A stretch of 64,000 nucleotides of DNA from Limonium bicolor (Eukaryota > Streptophyta > Magnoliopsida > Caryophyllales > Plumbaginaceae), in the NCBI GenBank assembly GCA_023374045.1, contig CM041778.1:290447533-290511532 (forward strand), read 5' to 3'. The notes below the pieces were generated by a model. It searched no databases and was not told the DNA's origin. It was given only the letters and a program-made list of their open reading frames with translations. Within the stretch, counting starts at the first letter, position 1. Each line of letters starts with the position of its first letter. Position numbers and translations under genes: made by a program. Positions 47,136 to 59,106 of this stretch are shown one piece after another.

Positions 47136-49480
47136 TGAAATACCCCAAACTTAGATATGGTGTTTAAGTGATAAACTAAGATATAAGGAGGCTAAATAAT
47201 GCCTTAGAAACATTAAGAAACCATTTTAATCAAAGAAAATATAAGGAAACACCAAAAGAGCAGTTTAAGCAAAAACGTGCTCTAAGCTAGGAGAGGCTTG
47301 GGTGAGCACCCAAATATTTTTCTAAGACCTTAGTAATATCCTAATGGTCATTTTAAGTCAATTACCCAAGAAAACCAAGCTCAAAAACAAGTTGAAACAC
47401 AAATTGTGCTTTAAGGACTCTTAAAGCACATTTTTGAAAAATTGTCTTAGAAAGGGGTTTTAAGTGGCTAAATGCCCATGATTACTCCTTAATTAACATG
47501 TGTACTAATTAGTATCACATTAGGAAGTCTACATCAATGGGAAATAAAAAATTTCACAATTATGTGCCTTGTTTAGTGAATAGTAACCAAATAGTGCTAG
47601 TTTAAGACATTAGTCAAAGTAAGTCAATTAAATGGTCAAAAAAGACCACAATATACCTTATTTGACCAAGGGGGCCGGTTTTTAAGTGTGACTCGCCACA
47701 CTTATCTAGCTAAGTAAAGAGGAAAGCAAAAGTAAGTAAGTTCACTATTCACCTTTTAACATAATATCTTACCTTTAGTAGTCCTCTCTCCTCCTTTCTT
47801 CATTCTTCAACTTCTCCATCGGTTTCTCTTGCTCTCTTTCCTCTCTTTCACGTAAGAATACAACTCCATGCTAGCTTCATCTTCTTTTGCCCACATCTTG
47901 TTCATTTAAGCTCCAAAATCAAAACCAAGTACATATATCTCTTAGTTAGCTCAAGCTCTTCCTTTCTATCTTTCCAAAACTTCAAGAGCTCTATTTTGGT
48001 GCCAAGCCAAACCGCCATATAAGGAGGAAATCCAAGTTTGGAGAGTTCATTGGCTTCTTCATTCTCTCAAGGTAAAGAATATGTAAGAAAATCTAGGTTT
48101 CCATCATTTTCTCTCCATAACCGGAAATGTATACTCATGGGGCTTCATTGTTATGCCTTGTTCTAGCTTGTTTCTTATTCTCCAAGGATAAAGGAGGTCC
48201 TTCTTGCTTCATATCCTAGCTTGTCTTGAGAAACCAAGGTAAAACAATAAATTTAATACCTTAAAGCACATTTTCAACCTAGGGTTTGTTCCTTAGGGTT
48301 AATGTATTATCTAGCACTCATTAGAGTCATTGGATAATGGTTAGAACATTGGCAAGGAGAGTTTAAGTGGTGACCGAGATTGTCCAAGGAAAAAGGCTAA
48401 GGAGGAAAGTTTGTGAGCTTGTGAAAGAGCAAGGTAAATTACTTGGTAAATTACTTACCTTAAGGTGGTTTATTGTTTAAGGGAATGGGATTTAGATATG
48501 TGATGAGTTTAGTGTAGAGTTTACATTGGGTAAAGGGGTTATAAAACCTAGGAGAAAGAACAATGATTATACTTGTGAACTTGTGATAAAGGAGCAAATG
48601 AGAAAAAGGAGATAGTTTAAGGATGTCAAGGTGAATTACAAGAAGCATTTTATTTCAATGGGAGCCTTGTTGTGTGTATTTGCAGGTCAAAGGCTATATA
48701 TAATGAGGAAATTCAGTGTTTATGATTTATGCACTTAAGGGCCTAAGTGCCAAGCAATTTAAGTTTATGCACTATATTGTGATGTAGTGTAGTTTTGATG
48801 TTTTATGTGTGCTAAGGAGGTTTGGTGAGAATTTGAATGTTGATAGCTATTTAATGGTGAGAAGCTAAATGTTTTGTGTAACAATATACGAGAGAACCCA
48901 TGGCAAAATTTAGTGAAGAACCTAAGTGTTTAAGATGTTCTAAGGAGATTGCAAGACTAAGGTAGTACTAGGAAACTTTAGGGGTTGTTTTGATGAAAAG
49001 GGTGAGTTTAAGATGTTTTAATGAGTTATAATGACTTAGGCATCACCATGGAGGATTTAGGAATCAAAAGAATGTACTAGTGTATTTAGGACTTAGGCAA
49101 ACATTGGTAAGCAAGTAGGAGAAAATAATGTGTTGATGGATGGAGGCATAAACTTGTGAAAAAACTCTAAGTAGATGCATAAAGGAGTTTTAGATGGTGA
49201 AAGATGCTTGGGAGATGATGTTATAGTGGTGAGGAAGCACTTGGCATAGTGGTGATATTAGGTATGAACCACCACTTAGAAACCTAGTGAAAAACATTAC
49301 AAGTGTTGGCATGATTACAAGGAAAATGCATAATGACAAAGGTGTATGTGGTAAGTGATTTAATGTATTTAGTGGAAGGCTTAAGGTGTAGTTGAGGTGC
49401 CCAAATGAGGTTAGAACATACTAGGATGTAAGAGGAGAAGTTTGGAGTCAAATGGGATTTTAGGAACAAGTATCTGGAGC

Positions 49481-49882
49481 CGACCGACCTTAGGGACCGG
49501 ACCTGCAAGGTCGGTCGAGCTCAGTTTACACTACTGGAAAGAGTTTCTGGAACCGACCGAACTTGGGGACCGGACTTACAAGTTCGGTCGGGGTTGTATT
49601 TTGTGTACGAATTAAGTCTCTGGAATGGATCGACCTTGGGACCGGACTTGCAAGGTCGGTCATGCCTAGAATTTTGTACAGGAATTGGTCTCTGGAATCG
49701 ACCGAACTTGGGACCGGACTTACAAGTTCGGTCGAGCTTGAATTTCCCACGGGGGAAAACTCTCGGGAATGGACCGACCTTGGGGACCGGACTTGCAAGG
49801 TTGGTCGGGGTAAAATTTTCAAACGGTAATACGTCCTGGAATGGACTGACCTTGGGTAAGGTCGGTCGGTAAGATCGGTCGA
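49481..49882 (+). repeat. Six-unit hairpin array in S2, 72-bp period
   Basis: Units start at 49481, 49554, 49627, 49699, 49771 and 49843, with spacings 73, 73, 72, 72 and 72 bp. Each is 36-37 bp: CGACCGACCTT, a GGGACCGGACTTGC loop region, AAGGTCGGTCG. Units 2 and 4 use GAACTT/AAGTTC while units 1, 3 and 5 use GACCTT/AAGGTC, so both arms change together. Unit 6 is disordered. Plus- and minus-strand frames here (49526-49984) are translations of the repeat. Confidence 0.93.
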
Positions 49883-50966
49883 GCCAAAAACAAAAAAAAA
49901 AGAAATTTTAAATTCTAAAGATGTTAATTGGTAATAAGGTATGCCATTGGTAGGATAATAATGATTAGGAACGTAAGAACCCAAGGGATTAAGTTAAGTT
50001 AACTATAAACCTTAATGTTTAAAGTTTAGTTTATAAGGTTAGGTGGTAAGGACTTAAGAGAGTATTGGATGGGAATTCTTAGGGACTAAATGAGTTGAGT
50101 TAGGTACAAGTAACTAATGACCTAAAAATGAATAAATGTTTTAGGTTTGTGAATTGGGACCCCGGAGAAGGTTAAACAAACGACAGTCGATGGTGAACGG
50201 TACAGTCTTTCTTGTGACCTGCTTGCTAACGAGGTGTACCTCGGCTTGTGTGCTATCTGTTTATTTGCTATGACTAAAACAAGATAAAGCATACAACCGG
50301 TTATATTTGTCCTCGTTGTGAGTGTGTTTTCTTTACACTAACCCACGAGACTTGAGATTGTTACTAACTAAGTTTAGTAGTTATTGAGTTAAGGATATGA
50401 GATAAGTATTGGTAACTGTTGGTTAATACCCGTTAAGGTTTAACTAACACATGGTGTGTAAGATTTTTACTAACTGGAACTTGAGTGAGGAACCCGGGAC
50501 TGACTCCGGTCATGCATGCTAAGGAAAGGGGGACGGTATCTAAATCAGATCCGCCCTCTGCTTAAGGACTTGTCTTCGGACTTGTTGCCTAGTGTCGGTT
50601 GCCGGCTCAGCTACACTGGACTCCCGTTCAAGGTAGGTGGCATTAAGATGGTGCGGTAGGATCACCTAAATCATAGGTTTGAGATTAAGCTACAACCATT
50701 TCCATTCTAGGAACGGTTTGTATACTAAGATTAAGATAAGGTTAAGACTGAGGTAAGATAAGGAATTGAGGTTAAGGAAATCAGGACTAAGGAGGGGGTT
50801 ACTAACCCGCTTGATAAGGGGACGCTTGTGTCGTTCATTGTGTGTGAACTATGTATGTTCATCTGTGGATTGTTGTTTATAGCACTTCATATCATGATTG
50901 CGTTTCTAATCAATTTCCATGCTATCGACAATTAGTCGTCGTAGCCCCGTTAGCTTGGGGGCCACG

Positions 50967-52723
50967 TGTTATACCCAAAATTTCAACCCCTAGGAAGAGA
51001 GTCTCTACTAATAGGCTAGTGGCGAGGGTTCCCAGTTCGATCGGCACATTTCAGAGTACTAAGGACAGCTTAGTCATCTCTAGGGGCATTTTCGTAATTT
51101 TTCAAGGCTCCTAAGCCCCCTATAGGCTTTCTCTCTCCTCCAAATAAGGGTCAAATCAATTCAAAATGCTTTAAAATTTTAACCCATGATAGAGGATGAC
51201 ATCTGAAGCATAATGGCGCTAGAATTTTGATTTTTTGAATTTCCAATAATTTTCTAGCAATTTCTGATTGAATCTGACGAGAAATTGAATTTAAAAATAT
51301 TCCAATATCCAAAAAATTCGATTCCACTTTAGAAAAATCAGAAATATCATCCTTTACCCATGTGTGAAATTTCATAATCAAATTCCTTTTGGAAGCCCTT
51401 GAGCTAAAACATCGGTAAATCTCGTTACCGGATTTTTCTATCTTTAAGGAAGCCTATTTAAGGAACCTTATCCCATGATCAAATCAGAACCTCAAGAACC
51501 CTAGACCCTCAAAGGAGGCAGCCGTCTCATTCTCTTCACGTTTTTACACATCCAAGCACCAAAATCACATCAAAAATCCCCCGAAATCACCATCTAAACA
51601 CATTTTTCAACTCCCAACACATCAATAATCATCAAACATCAACCAAACCACCTCCAAAACGTGAAGAACACCTTCAACAATCAACAACCAGAAGCTCGGG
51701 TTGAACACAATCCATAACCGGCACCATCGGAGCCTCCGAAGAATCCCGACGTGAAGAATCCTCTTGAATTCGAAGGTAAAACAGGTTACAATTCTACTTT
51801 TCTAATTCCCCGCGACCTTATTAACTCTCTGTTAAATTTTGGGTTCAAACTAACCTTTTTATGCTTCTGTATTGCCGTTTGTTTAAGCTTCTGTCCAATA
51901 ACTTGTTTACCAAGTTTCGTGCTTAATTCGAATTCAAATTGAGAACTTTCAATCACTAACGTCTTGTACATCTTTCAGGCTACTCACCCATAAAATTTGA
52001 GCCAAAAACACCTTCGGGAACAGCCTCAACGCCGCCGTCCGAGGGTGGTCCGCACCCACGGACGTCATGTCCGGGGTCCCGGACTCCCTGTCCGTAAGCC
52101 CGGACGCCCACGGACGGCGGCGGGATTTTAAAAAATTCAAAATTTAGGTTTTCTAATAATGTCCGGGCCCACAGACAGCCTGTCCATGGCCCCGGACTTT
52201 GCAATTTTTTGTTTTCCTTTAATTTCGGCTCTTCTGTATAATTTGGTTAACTGGGGTCCGTGGTCTTGGACATGGGGTCCGTGGCTACGGACGTAGGCAA
52301 AATTCGACCTAATTCTGCCTCTGAAACCCTAGTTTAGGTAGCTTTTAATTTCACTTTAATTTTCTGTCAAAAATGCCAAAAAACACAAAAAAACAGAAGC
52401 TCGCGCATTTAGGTTAAAACGACTCGTAATAAGCCGTAAATAAACCAAGTAGAGGAAAAACGACCTAGGAAGGGTAATGAAAGTGATTTGAACCCTAAAT
52501 AAGTCAAATACCAAGCCCCCGAACCCGAACTCTACCTTTCCTGATTTACTCTAGGTTAAAATTAGGTGGCGACTCATAATAGGTTCCAGTGAGCTAGCTT
52601 AGGTTTTAATAATTATTGTTATATGACATTTTTATTAATCTTAGGTTATAAGTGGACCTAAACCCCGATTAGATCCTAATCAACTTAATCCACATAGGAT
52701 AGGGTTTAAAATTGAGGCTCACA
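50967..52723 (+). repeat. 5' LTR of N2
   Basis: TGTTATACCC to GAGGCTCACA. TATA-like TATTTAAG at about 51456, leader intron 51776-51978, GTCCG hairpin 52030-52123 and a further GTCCGTGG dyad near 52255-52295. Confidence 0.92.
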
Positions 52724-52726
52724 GAC

Positions 52727-52744
52727 TGGCGACTCTGCTGGGGA
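52727..52744 (+). promoter_or_regulatory. Primer-binding site of N2
   Basis: TGGCGACTCTGCTGGGGA begins three bases after the LTR and is the intact form of the decayed N1 site. It is consistent with the tRNA-Arg-type primer I recall for Ogre/Tat elements; the exact tRNA was not checked. Confidence 0.75.
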
Positions 52745-53164
52745 CAAACTCTTAATTTTAACTTGTTTAATTTTAAGAAAGAGGGCTTAACTCGAAAATG
52801 TTTATTTATGGCTTTATTACTTTGTTTGTTTACTTTTGTGCACACTTTAATTTCTGCACCTTCGCATCATATGAGAGCGAGGGTCCACACAAACCGGTTC
52901 TACCCGGGACCCGTTTGAGGGTCCCCTGTCAGGGACTCACACCTTTTAGGTGATGTGAATAAGTGGTGGAAAAGAGGAGGGTGTCGTCTAACCACACCCC
53001 CTTAATACCTGGGCTTTAGCCCCTAGCATTTTCCTGGCAGTATCCTTACCTAGCCCATTGTTTGGTCAGTCAAAGACCCGATCGTAGACGCACACCCTCA
53101 GGTGATGTGAAAAAAGTGGGGAAGCCCAAAGAGAATAGCATGCAAGCCCTATTCCTTTGTGGCG

Positions 53165-53885
53165 ACCTGGGCCCATGCCCCAAGCACCTCTCCGGATCGA
53201 TCCATACCCGGTTTGATTTTAACGTCTGGTGAGGACATGTTGAATTTGTGTGGGCCTTGTTTACCTACATGATCAGCCCACTACCCAGCCTAGAAATCGA
53301 TAGGAACTTTTCCTACATCAACTCAGCCCAACCCGATATCACGACTTTATTGCTTGCGGCCCAAAGGCCTTGCTGGATTTGAATGTGTGAGTTATTTGTT
53401 CGGGCTTCGGCCCAAAAGTTTAGATTTAGGTGATTTCTCTTCTGGCCCAATTTGAATTATCCAATTAGTTCTAGGCCCATAAAAAAGAATCCACCTGAAT
53501 TTGAAATAACTCACAGGTCCTGAAAAAGTTTTCTTCAGCTTAGCAGCCATCTTCTATGATCCAAAGAAAGTTAGGCCCATTTGTGATCTAGGAACCATTC
53601 CAGCCCATGAGCTTCACTCCAGGCCCAAACACATTCCGGCCCAAGGGCTCATTCTAGACTAGGTAGACTTCTTATTCGGGCCCTAGCCCCAAACCCTAGA
53701 TCTAGGTGTCACCTCTCAGGCCCAATCAAAGCCTTCTGTTTAGATTTTAGTCCAAGTTCCAGTTCATAGTCTGAAAGATACTCCAGCCCAAACACCTCAT
53801 TCTCTGGGTATCCTGGCCCACTTGCTTTCAGCCTAAGTCTGTTTCGATCTATCTTGTGAAGCGTCATGTTTCAGCCCACTTCCTT
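53165..53885 (+). repeat. GGCCCA/AGCCCA array in N2 leader
   Basis: About sixteen GGCCCA or AGCCCA hexamers over 720 bp, for example near 53169, 53358, 53410, 53444, 53573, 53637 and 53815. Many align with those of N1 (11036-11865); some have changed to AGCCCA. No gene. Confidence 0.75.
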
Positions 53886-53950
53886 TTGTTAGCTAATAAT
53901 GGACACCTTGGACACAGGTAGACTCAAGTCCCAAGTGCGGTCCAATCGAC

Positions 53951-54598
53951 ATGGAAGCCTAGCTCGCAATTTTGGAACAAAAGCACATGGCCACCATTGA
54001 AGCCATGGAGTAGAGGCATAGTGCTGCCATGGACGCCATGGAATCTAACTACGTTGCTGTTATCGAAGAGTTGAAAGCAAAGGCTCTTTCCCTCGAGTCT
54101 GAACGTCAAGCTCGGGATGAGTTAGTGGACAGGCTTCTCAACACCCTTTATGACTGCATTGAAGTTGGCTCCATTAGGGTCCGAGGATCGAAGGGGAATG
54201 TTAAAGAAATTGCTACAGAACTCAGGAAAGTGATTAGGCAACCGGGAGCAGCAACTTGCATCCAAAGCTGCACCTGCAAGAGAACCAGGCAACATGAGGA
54301 AGACAACGATCAACAGTCAAGAGGACCTAGTTGGAGCGTTGGGACATTAGAACCACCCTGACGGAATTCTCGATAGAGAGAGTTTACAGACATCGGTCGA
54401 ACACCAAGACAAACACTTGAAGAGCTTCGAGGAAGATATCCGATGCAACCGCTCGCCCTGAGGCCAGGAACTACTCATTTGGGGAAGGATCTTAATCAAT
54501 TTTGTCACTTCCATCAGCTGCCCGGTCACGACACTGACCACTGCAGGGCCCTACAACACAGAATCCAGGATCTAATTGACCAAGGGCTCCAATTCTAA
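53951..54598 (+). pseudogene. gag: Internally deleted Tat/Ogre-type gag of N2
   Basis: One frame from the ATG at 53951 to TAA 54596-54598 with stops at 53960, 54011, 54359 and 54374; all fit Gln-to-stop or Arg-to-stop C-to-T changes. The N-terminus is a heptad-like coiled coil (MATIEAME, RHSAAMDAMES, then a long Leu/Glu/Arg helix). The C-terminus has REFTDIGRTP, LRPGTTHLGKDLNQF and a zinc-knuckle-like CHFHQLPGHDTDHC followed by ALQHRIQDLID. That block is characteristic of Tat/Ogre gag, where it precedes protease. The central gag core is missing, so the two ends are joined. No pol follows. This is the best evidence for the family's ancestry. Confidence 0.85.
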
Positions 54599-56660
54599 GA
54601 ACATGGTGGAGAGCGCAGAGCACGCATGCCCAAGCGTCATCAGAAATGTTGTTTTTTAGTGTGTTTCTCATTAAATGCAATTCTTTTCTTGATTATTTGT
54701 CTTTAAACTTTTGTAGTAGTTAGTTCCCTTGATCATTTTCGATAGTTTCCCTGAGTTTATAATTTCCAACATTATTCTTTTTGTTGAATAAAACATAGTT
54801 CCATTTCCATAATTTTTGTACAAAGCATTATTCATTAATTCGAAAAACTAAAAAGAAGAGCACTCACGTCTTTCAAGGATCACGAAGTAATCATTTTCTG
54901 ACTATGCAATGGAATACAAAGACTTGCATTTTGTTTCTGAAAATTTGAACATGTCCAACCAAACACCACTACTCACCCCAAAACATCCAAGCAACCCACG
55001 AAGCGGTTCAAGTCTACATTTGTCAAATTGTTGTTATAAACCCTGGATTAATACTGGGGGCAATCTGAGTTTAAGTTCGTCATCTTTCACCTTTCGTTTA
55101 AATATGCGAACAAGTCTCTGAGTGAAGATCTCGCGAGAGTGTCTTGAGTGGTAAAACCATGAGTGAACAATCGTATCATTCTTACACGACTCCGGTGAGA
55201 CCACATTCAAAGGTGAGGTAAACGACATAACTCCGACCGAAGGAGATAATTTGTAAATTTACTCTTAGACCTGCGAAAAGTAACAACGAACGAATACACA
55301 ACTATCAGGGATGACGAAGCACCTAGGTACAACACCACATAGCTAAAAGCTTGTAAACCCTGACATTAAAACCTAGGCACCCCCGCTGAGCCTTTCATAT
55401 ATCCCTTTTCGATGTTGCAAAGCTCCACAGAACAAGCCAGCCCATGATGAATAACCAACCCGGTGACCAAAGGAAGCGAGGAGCCTGACTCTCAGATAAC
55501 GTTTTCATCAGTCTAGAGAAGCAAAGCCACTATCAGCATGACAAAGTGATCCGCAAATGGTCCCAAAGTGACACAGGATCAAAAGAGCTCACATCAAAAT
55601 AGCTCTCAAAACTCGAAACCGGGAAACACAAGAACCCCGAAGGCAAAGTCAAGAAAGGATCAAACAAAGAGGCAAAACCGAAGTGCCTCAAAGAAATCCA
55701 AAAGACGAAAAGAGAAATGGTGTAAAGGACAACTTCAAAAGTCCAAGTCCAGAAGCTCGAAAACAACGTCAACATGAAGCAGTTAGACGACTTCAAGACA
55801 AGGAAGATGAATCTGAGAGAAGATGCAAGTTGCAGCTTTAGTCACCCACTTAAGCTCCACATACCTCAAATATCCCTCCATGGTCCCGTTGTCCTTCATC
55901 ACACCCCGTGGCCACATTATAAGCTTTAAAGACTTCCGACTTGATAGTTGTGTGTCCAATCACGTGAAAATAACAGATCACACGCGTAAATCCATCAAAT
56001 ATCGAATTCAATGGTCTAGAAGTTGTGACTGTAGGCGAGGAACGAGTGCAAGCACCAAACACGCCGAGTGTAGGTTAGGAAGCACCATATAAAAACATAA
56101 GCCCTGACCCTGTGAGAACGAGACTCGTATGCACGTTTAATAAAAGAAAATACTGGGGGAAATCGATCGGAAAGATCGATTGCCATGAACTCTAGCTCAG
56201 ATTGTCATAGGGGAAAAATACTGGGGGCAATTGTTGGTTCCAACAATTGCTATGACTACACCAATTGGAACCCAGAGCTCAAACATCACCATCACCATCA
56301 CACACCACCGGCCCGCATAAGCCCTTACCTCCACATCAAACACCACATGCCCACATAAGACCTTACCTTTACATCATACACCATACCCCACCGATGGCAT
56401 GTTCATCTCCTAGGAGATAAATTACAAGTCCGAAGTCTATGGTCAGGAAATGATAATTTCGCTTTCCTTTTCATTAAACATATTATTCTTCAAACAGTGC
56501 CATGTTTGGCACATCTTTCAATAATTTCTTGTTTTGGACAAATTTCCTACATACACTTTGATCATATTTTGACATGCACATCCTCATTGCCACGTTTGGC
56601 ACTTTCATAATCAACTTTCATCATGACCATTGCATCTACCCGTATGAGACTCCTCGTCAC
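54599..56660 (+). other. Non-coding interior of N2
   Basis: Aligns with N1 12180-13905 and 15177-15600. Three PPT-like GGGGG boxes (about 55055, 56153, 56222) and the intact 11-bp hairpin (56227-56250) are in N1 positions. The CACTA empty site, with a single ACC, is at about 56389-56400. Open frames at 55533-56092 lie on both strands and show no protein-level conservation with N1. Confidence 0.7.
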
Positions 56661-56666
56661 AATTCA

Positions 56667-56960
56667 GGGATACAGATTCTCAGCCGAAGGTACAGATTCT
56701 TCAGGGATACAGATTCTCAGCCGAAGGTACAGATTCTTCAGGGATACAGTTCTCAGCCGAAGGTACAGATTCTTCAGGGATACAGATTCTCAACCGAAGG
56801 TACAGATTCTTCAGGGATACAGATTCTCAGCCGAAGGTACAGATTCTTCAGGGATACAGATTCTCAGCCGAAGGTACGGATTCTTCGGGGATACAGATTC
56901 TCAGCTGAAGATACAGACTCTTCAGAGATACATATTCTCAGCCAAAGATTCAGATTCACT
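56667..56960 (+). repeat. 37-bp tandem repeat array of N2
   Basis: About seven to eight copies of a 37-bp unit containing GGGATACAGATTCTCAGCCG and GGTACAGATTCTTCA. The first six are nearly identical (one has lost a base); the last are decayed and resemble the N1 copies (15605-15745). 37 is not a multiple of three, so the long frames through it are not conserved proteins. Confidence 0.92.
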
Positions 56961-57019
56961 AGAGCAGCAGAACTCACCCGAATAGAAGAACTCAACCCAA
57001 CACCAATTTTCAATTAACG

Positions 57020-57240
57020 ATAGGTAGTCAACGCCTCAAAATAGCTTGACATCATCTCATTCATTATAGGTAGCCAGCGCCTTAGAATAGCTTGATATCA
57101 TATCATCCTTATAGGTAGTCGGCGCCTTAGAATAGTCTGACATTACTTCATTATTACCTTTAGGTGGTCGACGCCTTAGAACCGCTCGACACCCTTCCAC
57201 TTTACACATAGGTAGTCAGCGCCCTAGAATACGTCGACGC
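57020..57240 (+). repeat. Five-unit TAGGTAGTC tandem repeat upstream of N2 PPT
   Basis: Units start near 57021, 57068, 57114, 57162 and 57210, about 47 bp apart, each with GTAGTC(A/G)GCGCCTTAGAAT. N1 has six. Confidence 0.88.
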
Positions 57241-57337
57241 AACTTGTTGGATTGCACGTGCGGTCTTTTAAGATCCAAAATTTTGGGGTATCACTCAAGC
57301 ATCAACTAGCCTTTTCATTTCCATTACAAAGTCTAGT

Positions 57338-57352
57338 TGACGGGGGGCAATC
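57338..57352 (+). promoter_or_regulatory. Polypurine tract of N2
   Basis: TGACGGGGGGCAATC abuts TGTTATACCC. Confidence 0.82.
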
Positions 57353-59106
57353 TGTTATACCCAAAATTTCAAACCCCCCGGAAGAGAGTCTCTACTAATA
57401 GGCTAGTGGCGAGGGTTCCCAGTTCGATCGGCACATTTCAGAGTACTAGGGACAGCTTAGTCATCTCTGGGGGCATTTTCGTAATTTTTCAAGGCTCCTT
57501 AGCCCCCTATAGGCTTTCTCTCTCCTTCAAATAAGGGTCAAATCAATTCAAAATGCTTTAAAATTTTAACCCATGATAGAGGATGACATCTGAAGCATAA
57601 TGGTGTTGGAATTTTGATTTTTCGAATTTCCAATAATTTTCTAGCAATTTCTGATTGAATCTGACGAGAAATTGAATTTAAAAATATTCCAATATCCAAA
57701 AAATTCGATTCCACTTTAGAAATATCATCCTTTACCCATGTGTGAAATTTCATAATCAAATTCATTTTGGAAGCCCTTGAGCTAAAACGTCGGTAAATCT
57801 CGGTTTTTACCGGATTTTTCTATCTTTAAGAAAGCCTATATAAGGAACCTTATCCTATGATCAAATCAGAACCTCAAGAACCATAGACCCTCAAAGGATG
57901 CAGCCGTCTCATTCTCTTCACGTTTGTACACATCCAAGCACCAAAATCACATCAAAAATCCCCCGAAATCACCATCTAAACACATTTTTCAACTCCTAAC
58001 ACATCAACAATCATCAAAAATCAACCAAACCACCTCTAAAACATGAAGAACACCTTCAACAATCAACAACCAGAAGCTCGGGTCGAACACAATCCAGAAC
58101 CGGCACCATCGGAGCCTCCGAAGAATCCTGACGTGATGAATCCTCTTGAATTCGAAGGTAAAACAGGTTACAATTCTACTTTTCTAATTCCCCACGACCT
58201 TATTAACTCTCTGTCCAATTTTGGGTTCAAACTAACCTTTTTACGCTTCTGTATTGCTGTTTGTTTAAGCTTCTGTCCAATAACTTGTTTACCAAGTTTC
58301 GTGCTTAATTCGAATTCAAATTGAGAACTTTCAATCACTAACGTCTTGTACATCTTTCAGGCTACACACCCATAAAATTTGAGCCAAAAACACGTTCGGG
58401 AACAGCCTCAACGCCGCCGTCCGAGGGCGGTCCGCACCCACGGACGTCATGTCCGGGGTCCCGGACTCCCTGTCCGTAAGCCCGGGCGCCCACGGATGGC
58501 GGCGGGATTTTAAAAAATTCAAAATTTAGGTTTTCTAATAATGTCCGAGCCCACGGACAGCCTGTCTGTGGCCCTGGACTTTGCAATTTTTTGTTTTCCT
58601 TTAATTTCGGCTCTTCTGTATAATTAGGTTAACTGGGGTCCGTGGTCTCGGACATGGGGTCTGTGGCTACGGACGTAGGCAAAATTCGACCTAATTCTGC
58701 CTCCGAAACCCTAGTTTAGGTAGCTTTTAATTTCACTTTAATTTTCTGTCAAAAAATGCCGAAAAACACAAAAAAACAGAAGCTCGCTCATTTAGGTTAA
58801 AACGACTCGTAATAAGCCGTAAATAAACCAAGTAGAGGAAAAACGACCTAGGAAGGGTAATGAAAGTGATTTGAACCCTAAATAAGTCGAATACTAAGCC
58901 CCCGAACCCGAACTCTACCTTTCCTGATTTACTCTAGGTTAAAATTAGGTGGCGACTCATAATAGGTTCTAGTGAGCTAGCTTAGGTCTTAATAATTATT
59001 GTTATATGACATAGTTATTAATCTTAGGTTATAAGTGGACCTAAAACCCGATTAGATCCTAATCAACTTAATCCACATAGGATAGGGTTTAAAATCGAGG
59101 CTCACA
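57353..59106 (+). repeat. 3' LTR of N2
   Basis: TGTTATACCC to GAGGCTCACA. TATATAAG at about 57838, leader frame with intact ATG at 58043, intron 58158-58360 and GTCCG hairpin 58412-58504. Followed by CCACG. Confidence 0.92.

Larger units (their letters stand above)
50967..59106 (+). mobile_element. N2: second, younger copy of the Tat-type non-autonomous element
   Basis: LTRs 50967-52723 and 57353-59106 (about 98 percent identical by eye), PBS, GGCCCA-rich leader, deleted gag, tandem repeats and PPT, 8.1 kb in all. CCACG flanks both sides exactly (50962-50966, 59107-59111). No protease, RT or integrase is present. A gag-only LTR element of this kind is described as TR-GAG. It lies in S2, which lies in Athila, so it is a late arrival. 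Confidence 0.93.

Noticed and set aside
49526..49984. Frames on both strands with repeated peptides
   Set aside because: Translations of the S2 hairpin array; 72 is a multiple of three, which makes such frames look repetitive.
56574..57017. 147-aa and 120-aa frames
   Set aside because: Translations of the 37-bp tandem array in different frames; unit length is not a multiple of three overall.
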